Of a stretch of DNA of 64,000 bases, positions 24,057 through 32,902 are shown piece by piece. Location of the stretch: positions 124,001 through 188,000 of the forward strand of contig JAFZKP010000047.1 of assembly GCA_017553625.1 (NCBI GenBank), in the 5' to 3' direction. The notes below the pieces were generated by a model. That model worked only from the letters and a program-made list of their open reading frames with translations, ran no database searches and had not been told where the DNA came from. Within the stretch, counting starts at the first letter, position 1; every line of letters starts with the position of its first letter. This DNA comes from Bacteroidales bacterium. Its GTDB lineage: Bacteria; Bacteroidota; Bacteroidia; Bacteroidales; F082. The position numbers were made by a program, and so were the translations under genes.

Positions 24057-25346
24057 ATGGCAGAAAAAGCTAAACAATGGGGTGCAATCATAGTGATGAT
24101 AGCCCTCTTCGCGATGATAGCCTTCGTTACAAACCTCTGTTCACCGATGGCAGTTATCGTGAAAAACCAGTATGGAGCGAGCAATTTCCTTTCGCAGATT
24201 GGAAATTACGGCAACTTCATCGCCTATCTCGTCATGGGTATTCCTTCGGGCATGCTCCTCAAGAGATACGGCTATAAAAAGACCGCGCTTATTGCATTGG
24301 CAGTAGGTATTGTTGGCATTTTGGTGCAATGGGCATCAGGCTGGGCAGGCTTCGGTGTGTATCTTATCGGCGCGTTCATCGCGGGATTCTGCATGTGCAT
24401 GCTCAACACTGTCGTCAACCCAATGCTTAACTTACTTGGAGGCGGTGGCAACAAAGGCAACCAACTCATCCAGATTGGTGGTGTGTTCAACTCAGCGGCA
24501 GCTGTTGCGGTATATATCATCATGGGAGCACTCATCGGAGAGGCGACAAAAGCTAAGATTTCCGACGCCACCCCTGCCCTAATGATCGCTCTCGCCATCT
24601 TCGTCATCGGATTCATCGTGATTCTCTTCACAAAGATTGAAGAACCAGTGCAGCCTGCTGAGGTGAAATCGGAGGTGAAAGACAAATACAGCGCTTTCTC
24701 GTTCCGTCATTTCAAACTCGGCATCCTTGCCATCTTCCTTTATGGCGGAATTGAAGTAGGAACGCCAACTTACATCATGCAATACCTCACAGCAACTCCT
24801 GATGCCACGACACCTGGAATCGGCATGATGGGTCACATGGCAGGTCTGATAGTAGCAGTTTATTGGTTGATGATGTTAATCGGTCGTTTTGTGGGCGGCG
24901 CCATAGGTGGAAAAGTTTCCTCAAAGGCAATGGTGACAACGGTTTCCATCGCCTCGATAGTGCTTGTTTTGTTCGGTATGTTCGCCCCGACTGACATCAT
25001 GGTCAAGGTTCCTGGCATCGACTGGGCTAATACGGCAGTAGTATGGGAGCAAGTTCCTGTTGGTATTTTCGCATTCATCCTTGTCGGTCTCTGCACCTCT
25101 GTGATGTGGGGCGCAATCTTCAACCTCGCCACCGAAGGTCTCGGCAAATATACCGCGATGGCATCGGGCATCTTCATGACAATGGTGTTCGGCTTCGCCA
25201 TCATGGTCGGTTTGCAAGGTCTTGTCGCCGACTGGACTGGCAGCTACATGACGAGCTACGTTGTGGTGTTGTTCTGCGCAGCATATATCTTGTACTATGC
25301 GCTGTTAGGACACAAAAATGTGAACAAGGATATTCCTACGGAATAA
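24057..25346 (+). CDS. MFS hexose transporter, FucP/GluP-like
   Basis: 429 residues with about 12 membrane segments. It begins MAEKAKQWGAIIVMIALFAM and shows MGIPSGMLLKRYGYKKTAL, an MFS loop between helices 2 and 3, and NTVVNPMLNLLGGGGNKGN, a FucP/GluP-type motif. The fucose/glucose-galactose porter group imports hexoses by proton symport. It follows the nucleotidyltransferase and galK, so galactose or related sugars are likely substrates; fucose is another possibility given the adjacent GH29. Two inverted palindromes at its 3' end may terminate transcription from both sides. Confidence 0.9.
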   Translation: MAEKAKQWGAIIVMIALFAMIAFVTNLCSPMAVIVKNQYGASNFLSQIGNYGNFIAYLVMGIPSGMLLKRYGYKKTALIALAVGIVGILVQWASGWAGFGVYLIGAFIAGFCMCMLNTVVNPMLNLLGGGGNKGNQLIQIGGVFNSAAAVAVYIIMGALIGEATKAKISDATPALMIALAIFVIGFIVILFTKIEEPVQPAEVKSEVKDKYSAFSFRHFKLGILAIFLYGGIEVGTPTYIMQYLTATPDATTPGIGMMGHMAGLIVAVYWLMMLIGRFVGGAIGGKVSSKAMVTTVSIASIVLVLFGMFAPTDIMVKVPGIDWANTAVVWEQVPVGIFAFILVGLCTSVMWGAIFNLATEGLGKYTAMASGIFMTMVFGFAIMVGLQGLVADWTGSYMTSYVVVLFCAAYILYYALLGHKNVNKDIPTE

Positions 25347-25349
25347 TAC

Positions 25350-25375
25350 GTAGGGGCGAATTATCATTCGCCCTA
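25350..25375. repeat. Palindromic GGGGCGAAT repeat, copy 1
   Basis: GTAGGGGCGAAT / ATTCGCCCTA stem with a TATC loop, 4 bp after the MFS stop codon. A second copy in inverted orientation is at 25387-25411. Probably acts as a terminator. Confidence 0.7.
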
Positions 25376-25386
25376 ATATTATCAAA

Positions 25387-25411
25387 GGGGGCGAATAATA
25401 ATTCGCCCCTA
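25387..25411. repeat. Palindromic GGGGCGAAT repeat, copy 2
   Basis: GGGGGCGAAT / ATTCGCCCC stem with AATA loop, inverted relative to the copy at 25350-25375. It lies between the convergent ends of the MFS and kinase genes. Confidence 0.7.
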
Positions 25412-25415
25412 ATTT

Positions 25416-26438
25416 TTATAATTTCATTTCCGCACGTTCAAATAATCGCCACTGCGCTTTTGTGCGGACTAGATTATGTTCTGGATATTTGATTTTATAA
25501 TAGGTGTCGCCGTTGATATAATCGGCTAAGAAGCGGACAGTTTGCATGTATGGAAACAACATCGCCGCGTATGGAAGGTTTTCTTTTTCAATTGGAAGGA
25601 GGAAACCTTTTGTGCCTTCAAGATAGCCTTTTGTGAATGCCTTGAAAATCTCCATATTGAAATCGATGTTGTCAAGATTCGGGTCGTCTTCAGCACCAGT
25701 ATTGGCGGCAGTACGCAAGAAATCACCGTAATCGGAGAAGACAAAACTTGGCATAACAGTATCCAAATCGATGATACACAGCACGTTGCCATCTTTGTCA
25801 AAAAGCATGTTATTGACTTTAGTATCGCAATGGCAGACACGTTTCGGGAGTTTCCCTTCACGGAAAAGCCGCTCGCCAATAGTCATTTTCTCCTCACGTT
25901 TGAAAATCTCGTCGAGATAATACCGAACTTCTTTAACGCGTCCCACCCTATCTTCCGCCACGGCATCACGAAGCTGTTTCAAACGGAATTCGATGTTATG
26001 GAAATCTGGAATTATCTCGCCAAGAGGCTCTTTCATATCTGAAAGAAGCGACTCAAACTCACCAAAAGATTTGCCTGCAATATATGAATATTCAGGGGTA
26101 ACTGCTTGATATGTAATCGAATCTGGCACAAACACCATCACACGCCAAAATTTTTTGCCGTCAAAATGATAGAGTTTCCCATTTTTAGCAGAAATGAATT
26201 GCAACGTATTTTTATTTTTCTTACGAAGATGTGTTGTCACCTTATTAATATTATCCATGAGCATATCGACATCCTGAAAAATCGCGTTGTTGATTCGCTG
26301 AAGCACATATTTGGGCTTTTCAAAACCATCTACAAACACCTTGTAAGTATCATTAATCAACCCCTCACCCATCGGCTTCACATCTGCTATATTTTCATTG
26401 ATTTCAAACTTTGAGACAATTTCTTTCAGATTTTCCAT
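25416..26438 (-). CDS. APH-family sugar kinase, NahK-like (N-acetylhexosamine 1-kinase)
   Basis: 340 residues of the aminoglycoside-phosphotransferase/NahK fold. The catalytic Brenner motif is HCDTKVNNMLFD, with the following metal site IIDLDTVMPSF; the N-terminal part has GEGLINDTYKVF and YVLQRINNAIF, also typical of NahK-like proteins. NahK phosphorylates GlcNAc and GalNAc at C1, feeding a nucleotidyltransferase. The neighbours (GH109, nucleotidyltransferase, galK) fit that use. Convergent with the MFS gene and separated from it by two palindromes. The exact sugar is inferred. Confidence 0.8.
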   Translation of the reverse strand: MENLKEIVSKFEINENIADVKPMGEGLINDTYKVFVDGFEKPKYVLQRINNAIFQDVDMLMDNINKVTTHLRKKNKNTLQFISAKNGKLYHFDGKKFWRVMVFVPDSITYQAVTPEYSYIAGKSFGEFESLLSDMKEPLGEIIPDFHNIEFRLKQLRDAVAEDRVGRVKEVRYYLDEIFKREEKMTIGERLFREGKLPKRVCHCDTKVNNMLFDKDGNVLCIIDLDTVMPSFVFSDYGDFLRTAANTGAEDDPNLDNIDFNMEIFKAFTKGYLEGTKGFLLPIEKENLPYAAMLFPYMQTVRFLADYINGDTYYKIKYPEHNLVRTKAQWRLFERAEMKL

Positions 26439-26520
26439 GGCAAAAATTTTTTGTAAAATTAGAAAAAAATAGTGAACGTATGGATTTTTTTTCTATTTTT
26501 ACATTTCAAATTTCATCATC

Positions 26521-27942
26521 ATGAAAAACAAGACTTTAACCATTACAATTTACGCGATAATGATGCTTTTCGTCATCGCGATGAGCGGTTGCAAATGCGA
26601 CAGCAATAACGGGAAAAACTACAAGATTGAGGACAATGTAATAGTCTTTGACGAACCACAACGTGTTGACGATCAGACAAGTATGCTACAGTTTGCCGCC
26701 GAGCCGATTCAGAATGTAAGAATAGGATTCATCGGAGTCGGGATGCGCGGCTACGATGCAGTTTACCGTATGACATTCATCGACGGCGTTGAGATTGTGG
26801 CTTTGTGCGACCTCGTTCCTGAAAAAGTCGAGCAGGTTCAGAAAGAGATTCTTGAAGCCAAAGGGCTGCCGAGAGCCGCTGAATATGTTGGAGAAACGGC
26901 ATATCAACAACTCTGTGAACGTGACGACATCGACCTCGTTTACATCTGCACGAACTGGCAGACACACGTCCCGATGGCGGTTTATGCGATGCAGCACGGC
27001 AAACACGTAGCGGTTGAAGTCCCTGCAGCCACTTCGGTCGAGGATTGCTGGAAACTCGTCGACGTATCCGAACAGACCCGAAAACACTGCATGATGCTTG
27101 AAAACTGCTGCTACGACTTCTTCGAGATGACGGCTCTTAACATGGCAAAACAAGGCATGTTCGGCGAGGTGATTCACGCTGAAGGCGCTTATATCCACAA
27201 TTTGGAGCCGTATTGGCATGAGTATCAAAACAACTGGCGTCTCGAATTCAATCAGAACCATAGCGGCGACGTGTACGCCACTCACGGTCTCGGACCAATC
27301 TGCCAAGTGTTGGACATCCACCGCGGCGACAGGATGGAATATCTTGTCTCGATGAGCACGCCATCTTACAACGGCAAGAAAATCGCCAAGGAGATGATGG
27401 GTACAGAAGATTTTGCCAACGGCGACATGACCACCACCATGATTCAGACAAACGATGGCAAAACCATCTTGATTGAGCACAATGTCTACACCTACAGGCC
27501 ATACAACAGACTTTACCAACTCACTGGAACAGAAGGCTTTGCGAATAAATATCCTATCGAAGGATTCACGCTTATGGATAAGAATCTGCCTGAAGGATTT
27601 CTTGCAGAAGGCCAGCATCTCAACGTTCACGGCTTTGTACCAAAAGAGGTTCGCGAAAAAATCATGACGGAATACCTCCACCCTATCGCAAAGGAAATCG
27701 AGGACAAAGCCAAGGAAGTGGGCGGTCACGGTGGCATGGACTTCATCATGGATTACCGCTTGATTTACTGTCTGCAGAACGGTCTCCCGCTTGACGAGGA
27801 TGTTTACGACGCTGCCGAGTGGTCATGCATAGGCGAGCTGACGGCAGCATCAATAGAAAACCACGGAATGCCAGTGAAAATGCCTGATTTTACAAGAGGT
27901 GACTGGAATAAAGTTAAAGGTTATAAACATGCAATGAAATAA
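26521..27942 (+). CDS. GH109 family protein (NAD-dependent alpha-N-acetylgalactosaminidase-like)
   Basis: 473 residues. A lipoprotein signal (MLFVIAMSGC) is followed by a Gfo/Idh Rossmann fold (RIGFIGVGMRGYDAVYR, ALCDLVPEKVE). The catalytic region shows HLEPYWHEY-like INLEPYWHEYQNNW, NHSGDVYATHGLGPI, and GGHGGMDFIMDYRL, features I associate with GH109, a group that cleaves alpha-GalNAc by an NAD-dependent redox mechanism. It may trim mucin-type or blood-group A glycans. It is divergent from the NahK-like kinase gene and co-located with a GH29 fucosidase, which supports a host-glycan salvage role. Other Gfo/Idh functions remain possible. Confidence 0.85.
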   Translation: MKNKTLTITIYAIMMLFVIAMSGCKCDSNNGKNYKIEDNVIVFDEPQRVDDQTSMLQFAAEPIQNVRIGFIGVGMRGYDAVYRMTFIDGVEIVALCDLVPEKVEQVQKEILEAKGLPRAAEYVGETAYQQLCERDDIDLVYICTNWQTHVPMAVYAMQHGKHVAVEVPAATSVEDCWKLVDVSEQTRKHCMMLENCCYDFFEMTALNMAKQGMFGEVIHAEGAYIHNLEPYWHEYQNNWRLEFNQNHSGDVYATHGLGPICQVLDIHRGDRMEYLVSMSTPSYNGKKIAKEMMGTEDFANGDMTTTMIQTNDGKTILIEHNVYTYRPYNRLYQLTGTEGFANKYPIEGFTLMDKNLPEGFLAEGQHLNVHGFVPKEVREKIMTEYLHPIAKEIEDKAKEVGGHGGMDFIMDYRLIYCLQNGLPLDEDVYDAAEWSCIGELTAASIENHGMPVKMPDFTRGDWNKVKGYKHAMK

Positions 27943-27954
27943 GCCATAATGTAA

Positions 27955-27984
27955 TAGCCATTAGAAAATCATAACTAATGGCTA
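27955..27984 (+). terminator. Hairpin after the GH109 gene
   Basis: Perfect 10-bp inverted repeat TAGCCATTAG (27955-27964) / CTAATGGCTA (27975-27984) with a 10-nt AT loop, 13 bp after the stop codon. No clean T run follows, so termination is only likely. Confidence 0.5.
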
Positions 27985-28025
27985 ATAGCTAAAATAAAAA
28001 ATTTCTAAACTAAAAATAAATCATC

Positions 28026-28571
28026 ATGAAAAAGAAATTCGTATGTCCAATTTGCGGCTTCGTTTATGAAGGAGAAGAAGCTCCTGAAAGATGCCCACAG
28101 TGCAAACAGGTTGTTGAATGGAAGGTCCTCGATGAGGGTGCAAAACTCAATTTCGTGACCGAACACGTCGTCGGTATTGCCAAAGGCACCGGCGATGACA
28201 TGATTAAGGATTTGAACGCCCATTTCATGGGAGAAGCAACCGAGGTTGGTATGTATCTCGCCATGAGCCGTCAGGCCGACCGTGAGGGTTATCCTGAGAT
28301 TGCTGAGGCTTTCAGACGTTACGCTTTTGAAGAGGCTGACCACTGCGCCAAGTTCGCTGAATTGCTCGGTGATGTCGTTTGGGACACCAAGACCAACCTC
28401 GAGAAACGTATGGTTGCCGAATGCGGCGCCTGCGAGGATAAGATGCGCATCGCCCGCGTGGCAAAAGAGCGTAACCTCGATGCTATCCACGACACAGTTC
28501 ACGAGATGGCAAAAGACGAGGCACGTCACGGCAAAGGATTTGAAGGACTGTATAACAGATACTTCAAATAG
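28026..28571 (+). CDS. Reverse rubrerythrin
   Basis: 181 residues. A rubredoxin-like iron site comes first (CPICG at 9-13 and CPQC near 27), followed by a ferritin-like diiron domain with E-x-x-E/H ligands ([46 protein letters not shown]). This order is the reverse of classical rubrerythrin. These proteins reduce hydrogen peroxide in anaerobes. It fits an anaerobic gut-type organism. Octamer repeats fill the gap to the convergent PPDK-like gene. Confidence 0.93.
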   Translation: MKKKFVCPICGFVYEGEEAPERCPQCKQVVEWKVLDEGAKLNFVTEHVVGIAKGTGDDMIKDLNAHFMGEATEVGMYLAMSRQADREGYPEIAEAFRRYAFEEADHCAKFAELLGDVVWDTKTNLEKRMVAECGACEDKMRIARVAKERNLDAIHDTVHEMAKDEARHGKGFEGLYNRYFK

Positions 28572-28572
28572 T

Positions 28573-28667
28573 TATTCAGTTAACCAGTTAGTCAGTTAAT
28601 CAGTTTTAATTAAACAACTGAACAACTGACTAACTGAACAACTGAATAACTGAATAACTGAATAACT
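28573..28667. repeat. Octamer tandem/inverted repeat tract (AACTGAAT type), tract 1
   Basis: The left half has GTTAnnCA units (GTTATTCA, GTTAACCA, GTTAGTCA, GTTAATCA); the right half has AACTGAnn units (AACTGAAC, AACTGACT, three AACTGAAT). The halves are complementary around a TTTTAATTAAA centre, so the tract can form a long hairpin. It lies between convergent genes and may terminate both. Confidence 0.8.
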
Positions 28668-28672
28668 GTAAA

Positions 28673-31600
28673 CTAATAATTATACCCGTTTCCTATTTTC
28701 ATCTTTTCGGTGGCATAATGTCCCAAATACACCAAACCAAGATTTCCATCGATAGCAATCTTATCTCCTGCCTGTAGTTTATGACCGTTCAGTTCGGCGC
28801 AATGTTTCTCGTCGTCGACCATCAGCTCGATACAGCTCACCACACACACTTTTCCGAGACGCACTGCGGTGACAGCAGCATGTGATGTCGCACCACCTCG
28901 TGCCGTGAGCAAGCCATCGGTGTCGAAAATCAGACCGATGTCGTCAGGGACGGTGTCAGGACGCACAAGGAGCACATTATCATCTGGATATTTCGCGCGT
29001 AACATCTTGATATCGTTTTCATTAAACGCCACAAGACCGTTCATCGCGCCACCGCCGATGCCCATGCCACGACCTATCTGGTTCATCTCCTGAGGCGACT
29101 GCACAAAAGCGTTCACGGTGTTTTCAAGTTTCAAATCTTGGTCGCGAATCTGCAAGATATGGAAATCTTCAGGCTTGTCGGACTCGAACGTAAACTCCAT
29201 CTCCTGAGGGGCGTAGCCGAGGTCTTCGGTCAAGGTCTTCGCAATCGAATAAATCTTCTTGTAAATCTCAGGCAACGCTGTCTGCATCGAAGGACCGTCA
29301 AGGTTCGCCGCTTTACGCTGCGTCTCGCCTATCGGCAACGGCTTCACGAGTCCGCCAACGATATCTTCGCCCTGGCTGCGCATGGTAAAGTCACCATACA
29401 GATGCACGCCCGGACGCTCACGATGCGGATTCTGGGTGAACACCACGCCAGTGCCCGACACCTCACTGATGTTTCCGTAAATCATCTGCTGAACGATGAC
29501 TGCCGTTCCCCAGTTTTCCGAAATGCTGAGATGTCTGCGATATGCCAAAGCACGCTCTGAATTCCATGAGTCGAACACCATGTTCACGCAATCGACAATC
29601 TGCTTAAACGGGTCTTGTTCGAGCACAACACCGTGGTTTTCAAGGATTTTCTTATATGAATACGCCATCTCCCGCATTTGTCCAGCATCGAAATCCACTT
29701 TCTGCTTGACATCATAAATCGTCTTAAATGTGTTGATTTCTTCATCGAAAACGTCGCGATGGATGCCTTTTGCCATGCCCCAGCTCTGCAGGAAACGACG
29801 GTACGAATCCCAGATAGCCCATGATTTTGAAGGGTCTTCAGCGATTTTTTCAACTAACTCGTCATTCAATCCAACATTCAAAAACGTGTCCATTGCGCCA
29901 GGCATAGAGATGGCGGTACCCGAACGCACCGAGACGAGCAACGGAGCTTCCGCGTTGTTGAACTTGCGCCCGCTGATATTCTCAAGCTCAGCCATATATT
30001 GTTTCAGCATCCCATGAATCTCGGTACGAAGCTCTGGAATAGTGTTGATGGTCTCGTTTCTACGGAAAGCCTCAGTTGTGATGACAAATCCAGGAGGCAC
30101 CGGCATTCCCTTCAAATAAAGGGTCTTCAGATTGTTCGCCTTGTTACCGATAAACACCTGGTTGTCCATCTTCGGCGTCGGCTCCCAGAACTGACTTATC
30201 AGCAGCTCTGAATTATACGTCATTATATCGCTGATGAGCTTCGGGTCAAGCGTTGACTCCATGGTTCTCAACGAGTTAAGAATCCTTCCAATAAAATTGT
30301 CGAGAGGCTGCATCAGGAATGCGTCCGACAGCAAGTCACGATGAAACTCCTCCGATTTCTTGCTTATCAAAGCCGCCATATCCCGCTCGCTGAGCTTGTT
30401 TTCAGCATCGAAAAGCTGCGGAATCACTATCTTCAGCGGATATTCGTACGATTTTATGAAGAATTTTATGATGATACGGCGCACGTCTTCGGCAATGAAC
30501 TGGAAAATGTTGATATACTGACCGAACGAGAAGCTTCGCGATGTCAAACTGTAACGCAGCATGTCAAGTTTCGAGTTGAAACTCTGGTTGGTGATGCCGT
30601 CAAGCGCAAGACCGTCGCGGAAATAGCTTAAAATCCTGTATATCTGATTCAACGTACGTTCGGAGATATATTCAAGATTGATGCTCTGCACCACCTTCTC
30701 CATGAGTTGCGTGGCGACACGTTCAAGCCTGAAAGTCAAGCCCATAGCCTCGAACTTGTTCTCGCGATAAGTGCCGTACATCGACGGAATCCCGATGGCG
30801 ATGTGGCGTTTGTGATAGATATTTTCCCACCCTTCGCTCTGTTCCGGATTGAAAATGATGCTCTTCAACTTCTCCATGAAGGCATAAATCATCGTTATCG
30901 ATTTGTTCAAATCCTTTGATTTATAAGCTTTTTCGAACTCATCAATCTCGTTGTCAGAAATAAACGGATAGTTGCGCAGATAAGCGAAAATATTGACTGA
31001 CTCGAAGCTGTATTTCTCACGCAGATAAGCGTACAAATCGCGGGTATCCATAAGGCGAAGATGCTCACGGTCATATATTTCCCCATCAAGGTTGATGCGG
31101 TCAGCCGCCTTTTTGATAAGATTTTCAAAATCGTCGCGTGAAAGCATCAGAACGTCCTCTGGATTGAGGCTCGAAATCTCGCACATAGTCTGCACAAGGT
31201 TGTGAATATGAACGAAATACTCGCTCTCCATGTCGATTGCTTCAAACACGTTTTTCGGCAAAATAGGCTTCAAATCCATCAAATTGCCGTCGCTCCAGAA
31301 TTTGAACACATCGAAAGTGAGCGCAATGAGTGTGTTGTTGCTCTCGGTATGCACCTGCTTCCTCAAAAAATGCACAAGCTTGTCCTGACGCAACCCTATC
31401 TCATCCATATTTGTCGTGACATTACGAATCTCGCCCTCCGCCCCTATCTCGTTGAAATACACAGGGAATATGCGTGAAAGCTGCTTTACCTTTTTATAAT
31501 AAGGAGTGATATTGGAGTTCAGAATCTTCGTGATTTCCCTTTGGAAAAGATCCGTGTCGCTCAGGAAAATACCGCCAAGTTTGAGGTTGACAATCAATGA

Positions 31601-32815
31601 TGAAAGCAGCTTCTCCAACGGCGTTTTAGAGTATTCGATAAGTTCAAGCCATACTCTAATATTCTTGATATGGTCTTTATTTACTGACAGTTGCCAGTCC
31701 TCGTTCACAAAAACATTGCCTGGCGTGACAAAACCGAACTCGATGAGTCGTTTTTCGAAATGATTCACGATTTCTTTCATCTCAGTGGTATCCACATCGA
31801 TGATTTTCTTGCCCAAAGTCAGTTGGAAATCAAGCACCGCCGAAGTATAATTCTTGCGCAACTCTCTTGCAAGGTCAAAAATAGTGTCGATGAAAGGAAT
31901 CAGTTCGTTTTGCGGCATCTCATCGATGGCGTCGCGCATCATGCGGTCCATGTTCCAAATCAGGCGTTCACGCTGGCTCTCCATACCAGGAATGTGCAGC
32001 AGGAAAAACACATAATGGAACTTTGTAACAAAATGCGGAAACAGCCTCTCGGATTCAGTAAAACGCTTCGCAACCTGCTCAAAATGAGGCAATTCCGCCA
32101 AAGCATCCCACGACCGAGCATTGTTCAGATTCATTTTCAACTCACAGAAATAAGGCTCGCCAACCTCATCGACAATCACATTCTTCTCCTCGTCGGAAAG
32201 GATAATCGCATTGTCAGCGACCCATTGTTCAACATCCGAAGTCGTCTGCCAATAACGATAATTCTCCAGAAGCATCATTCTCAACAGATTACAAGCCGAC
32301 TCACTGAATTGTGAATCCTTCGCGACGTTATCCAAATAACGCTCAGCATGTTTCGTGGCAAGGATGTAGCAATCTTTATTCCCTTCAAATTTATCTGTCA
32401 AGATATTGAAAACCAATTCAATAAGAATCGAATGCTTAGACGACTTTGTTATCACCAAATTGGCAAACTCCATCAAAGTGATGACGATGTTCAGACGAAG
32501 TTTCAACGCGACCTCGGGTTTCAAGAGGCTGCGCATCATTTCAAGAGGCAGTTTCAGAGTGTCGGCAGGGACATCGTCGCGGGTGTAGAACCAGAAATCG
32601 TCCATCAGAATCTTTCTCAGCTCCTCAGTCACGAAAGTGTGATTCGACAGCGGATGATGGTACTCGGTGATGCACTCCGACGCACGTTTGTTTATGCCGA
32701 AATAATTGGCGCTCAACGCTATAAACGCCTTATACTCTTCTGGAATGAAAATATCCTTATAACGCGTCTGGGCTAAGTTAGCCTCCAATGCCTGTGATTT
32801 GAAAGTCTCGCTCAT
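28673..32815 (-). CDS. Giant PPDK-like ATP-grasp/phosphohistidine protein without PEP barrel
   Basis: 1380 residues from MSETFKSQALEAN. The first 870 or so residues match nothing I recognise. From about 885 comes a PPDK_N ATP-grasp region (NKANNLKTLYLKGMPVPPGF, LVSVRSGTAISMPGAMDT, VVFTQNPHRERPG, SQGEDIVGG). Near the C-terminus is the phosphohistidine domain with GGATSHAAVTAVRLGK (His near 1311). The protein ends about 70 residues later, so the TIM-barrel PEP-binding domain of PPDK/PEP synthase is absent. It must transfer phosphate to another acceptor, as rifampicin phosphotransferase and glucan water dikinases do. The start at 32815 is set by the -7 box (32835-32842); the longer ORF from 33058 crosses the divergent promoter. 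Confidence 0.82.
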   Translation of the reverse strand: MSETFKSQALEANLAQTRYKDIFIPEEYKAFIALSANYFGINKRASECITEYHHPLSNHTFVTEELRKILMDDFWFYTRDDVPADTLKLPLEMMRSLLKPEVALKLRLNIVITLMEFANLVITKSSKHSILIELVFNILTDKFEGNKDCYILATKHAERYLDNVAKDSQFSESACNLLRMMLLENYRYWQTTSDVEQWVADNAIILSDEEKNVIVDEVGEPYFCELKMNLNNARSWDALAELPHFEQVAKRFTESERLFPHFVTKFHYVFFLLHIPGMESQRERLIWNMDRMMRDAIDEMPQNELIPFIDTIFDLARELRKNYTSAVLDFQLTLGKKIIDVDTTEMKEIVNHFEKRLIEFGFVTPGNVFVNEDWQLSVNKDHIKNIRVWLELIEYSKTPLEKLLSSLIVNLKLGGIFLSDTDLFQREITKILNSNITPYYKKVKQLSRIFPVYFNEIGAEGEIRNVTTNMDEIGLRQDKLVHFLRKQVHTESNNTLIALTFDVFKFWSDGNLMDLKPILPKNVFEAIDMESEYFVHIHNLVQTMCEISSLNPEDVLMLSRDDFENLIKKAADRINLDGEIYDREHLRLMDTRDLYAYLREKYSFESVNIFAYLRNYPFISDNEIDEFEKAYKSKDLNKSITMIYAFMEKLKSIIFNPEQSEGWENIYHKRHIAIGIPSMYGTYRENKFEAMGLTFRLERVATQLMEKVVQSINLEYISERTLNQIYRILSYFRDGLALDGITNQSFNSKLDMLRYSLTSRSFSFGQYINIFQFIAEDVRRIIIKFFIKSYEYPLKIVIPQLFDAENKLSERDMAALISKKSEEFHRDLLSDAFLMQPLDNFIGRILNSLRTMESTLDPKLISDIMTYNSELLISQFWEPTPKMDNQVFIGNKANNLKTLYLKGMPVPPGFVITTEAFRRNETINTIPELRTEIHGMLKQYMAELENISGRKFNNAEAPLLVSVRSGTAISMPGAMDTFLNVGLNDELVEKIAEDPSKSWAIWDSYRRFLQSWGMAKGIHRDVFDEEINTFKTIYDVKQKVDFDAGQMREMAYSYKKILENHGVVLEQDPFKQIVDCVNMVFDSWNSERALAYRRHLSISENWGTAVIVQQMIYGNISEVSGTGVVFTQNPHRERPGVHLYGDFTMRSQGEDIVGGLVKPLPIGETQRKAANLDGPSMQTALPEIYKKIYSIAKTLTEDLGYAPQEMEFTFESDKPEDFHILQIRDQDLKLENTVNAFVQSPQEMNQIGRGMGIGGGAMNGLVAFNENDIKMLRAKYPDDNVLLVRPDTVPDDIGLIFDTDGLLTARGGATSHAAVTAVRLGKVCVVSCIELMVDDEKHCAELNGHKLQAGDKIAIDGNLGLVYLGHYATEKMKIGNGYNY

Positions 32816-32834
32816 AATATTTAAATATTCAATG

Positions 32835-32842
32835 CAAAAATA
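32835..32842 (-). promoter_or_regulatory. -7 box (TATTTTTG) for the PPDK-like gene
   Basis: Full TAnnTTTG match 19 bp upstream of the ATG at 32815. Divergent from the box at 32875-32882. Confidence 0.55.
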
Positions 32843-32874
32843 ACAAATTTTCATTAAAAATTTTAAAAATTTAA

Positions 32875-32882
32875 TATCTTTG
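32875..32882 (+). promoter_or_regulatory. -7 box (TATCTTTG) for the MORN gene
   Basis: Full TAnnTTTG match 20 bp before the ATG at 32903. Confidence 0.6.
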
Positions 32883-32902
32883 CACAAAGAAAAACTCGCA
32901 TC

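Noticed and set aside
26686-27729. 347-codon antisense open frame opposite GH109
   Set aside because: It mirrors the coding strand of a clear GH109 gene and has no family features; a codon-bias shadow.
28573-28667. Regular repeats that look like a CRISPR array
   Set aside because: Units are 8 bp in tandem without spacers and the halves are complementary; it is a hairpin-forming octamer tract, and no cas genes are present.
31691-32314. 207-codon open frame opposite the PPDK-like gene
   Set aside because: Antisense shadow; the minus-strand protein has recognisable domains further on and a placed promoter.
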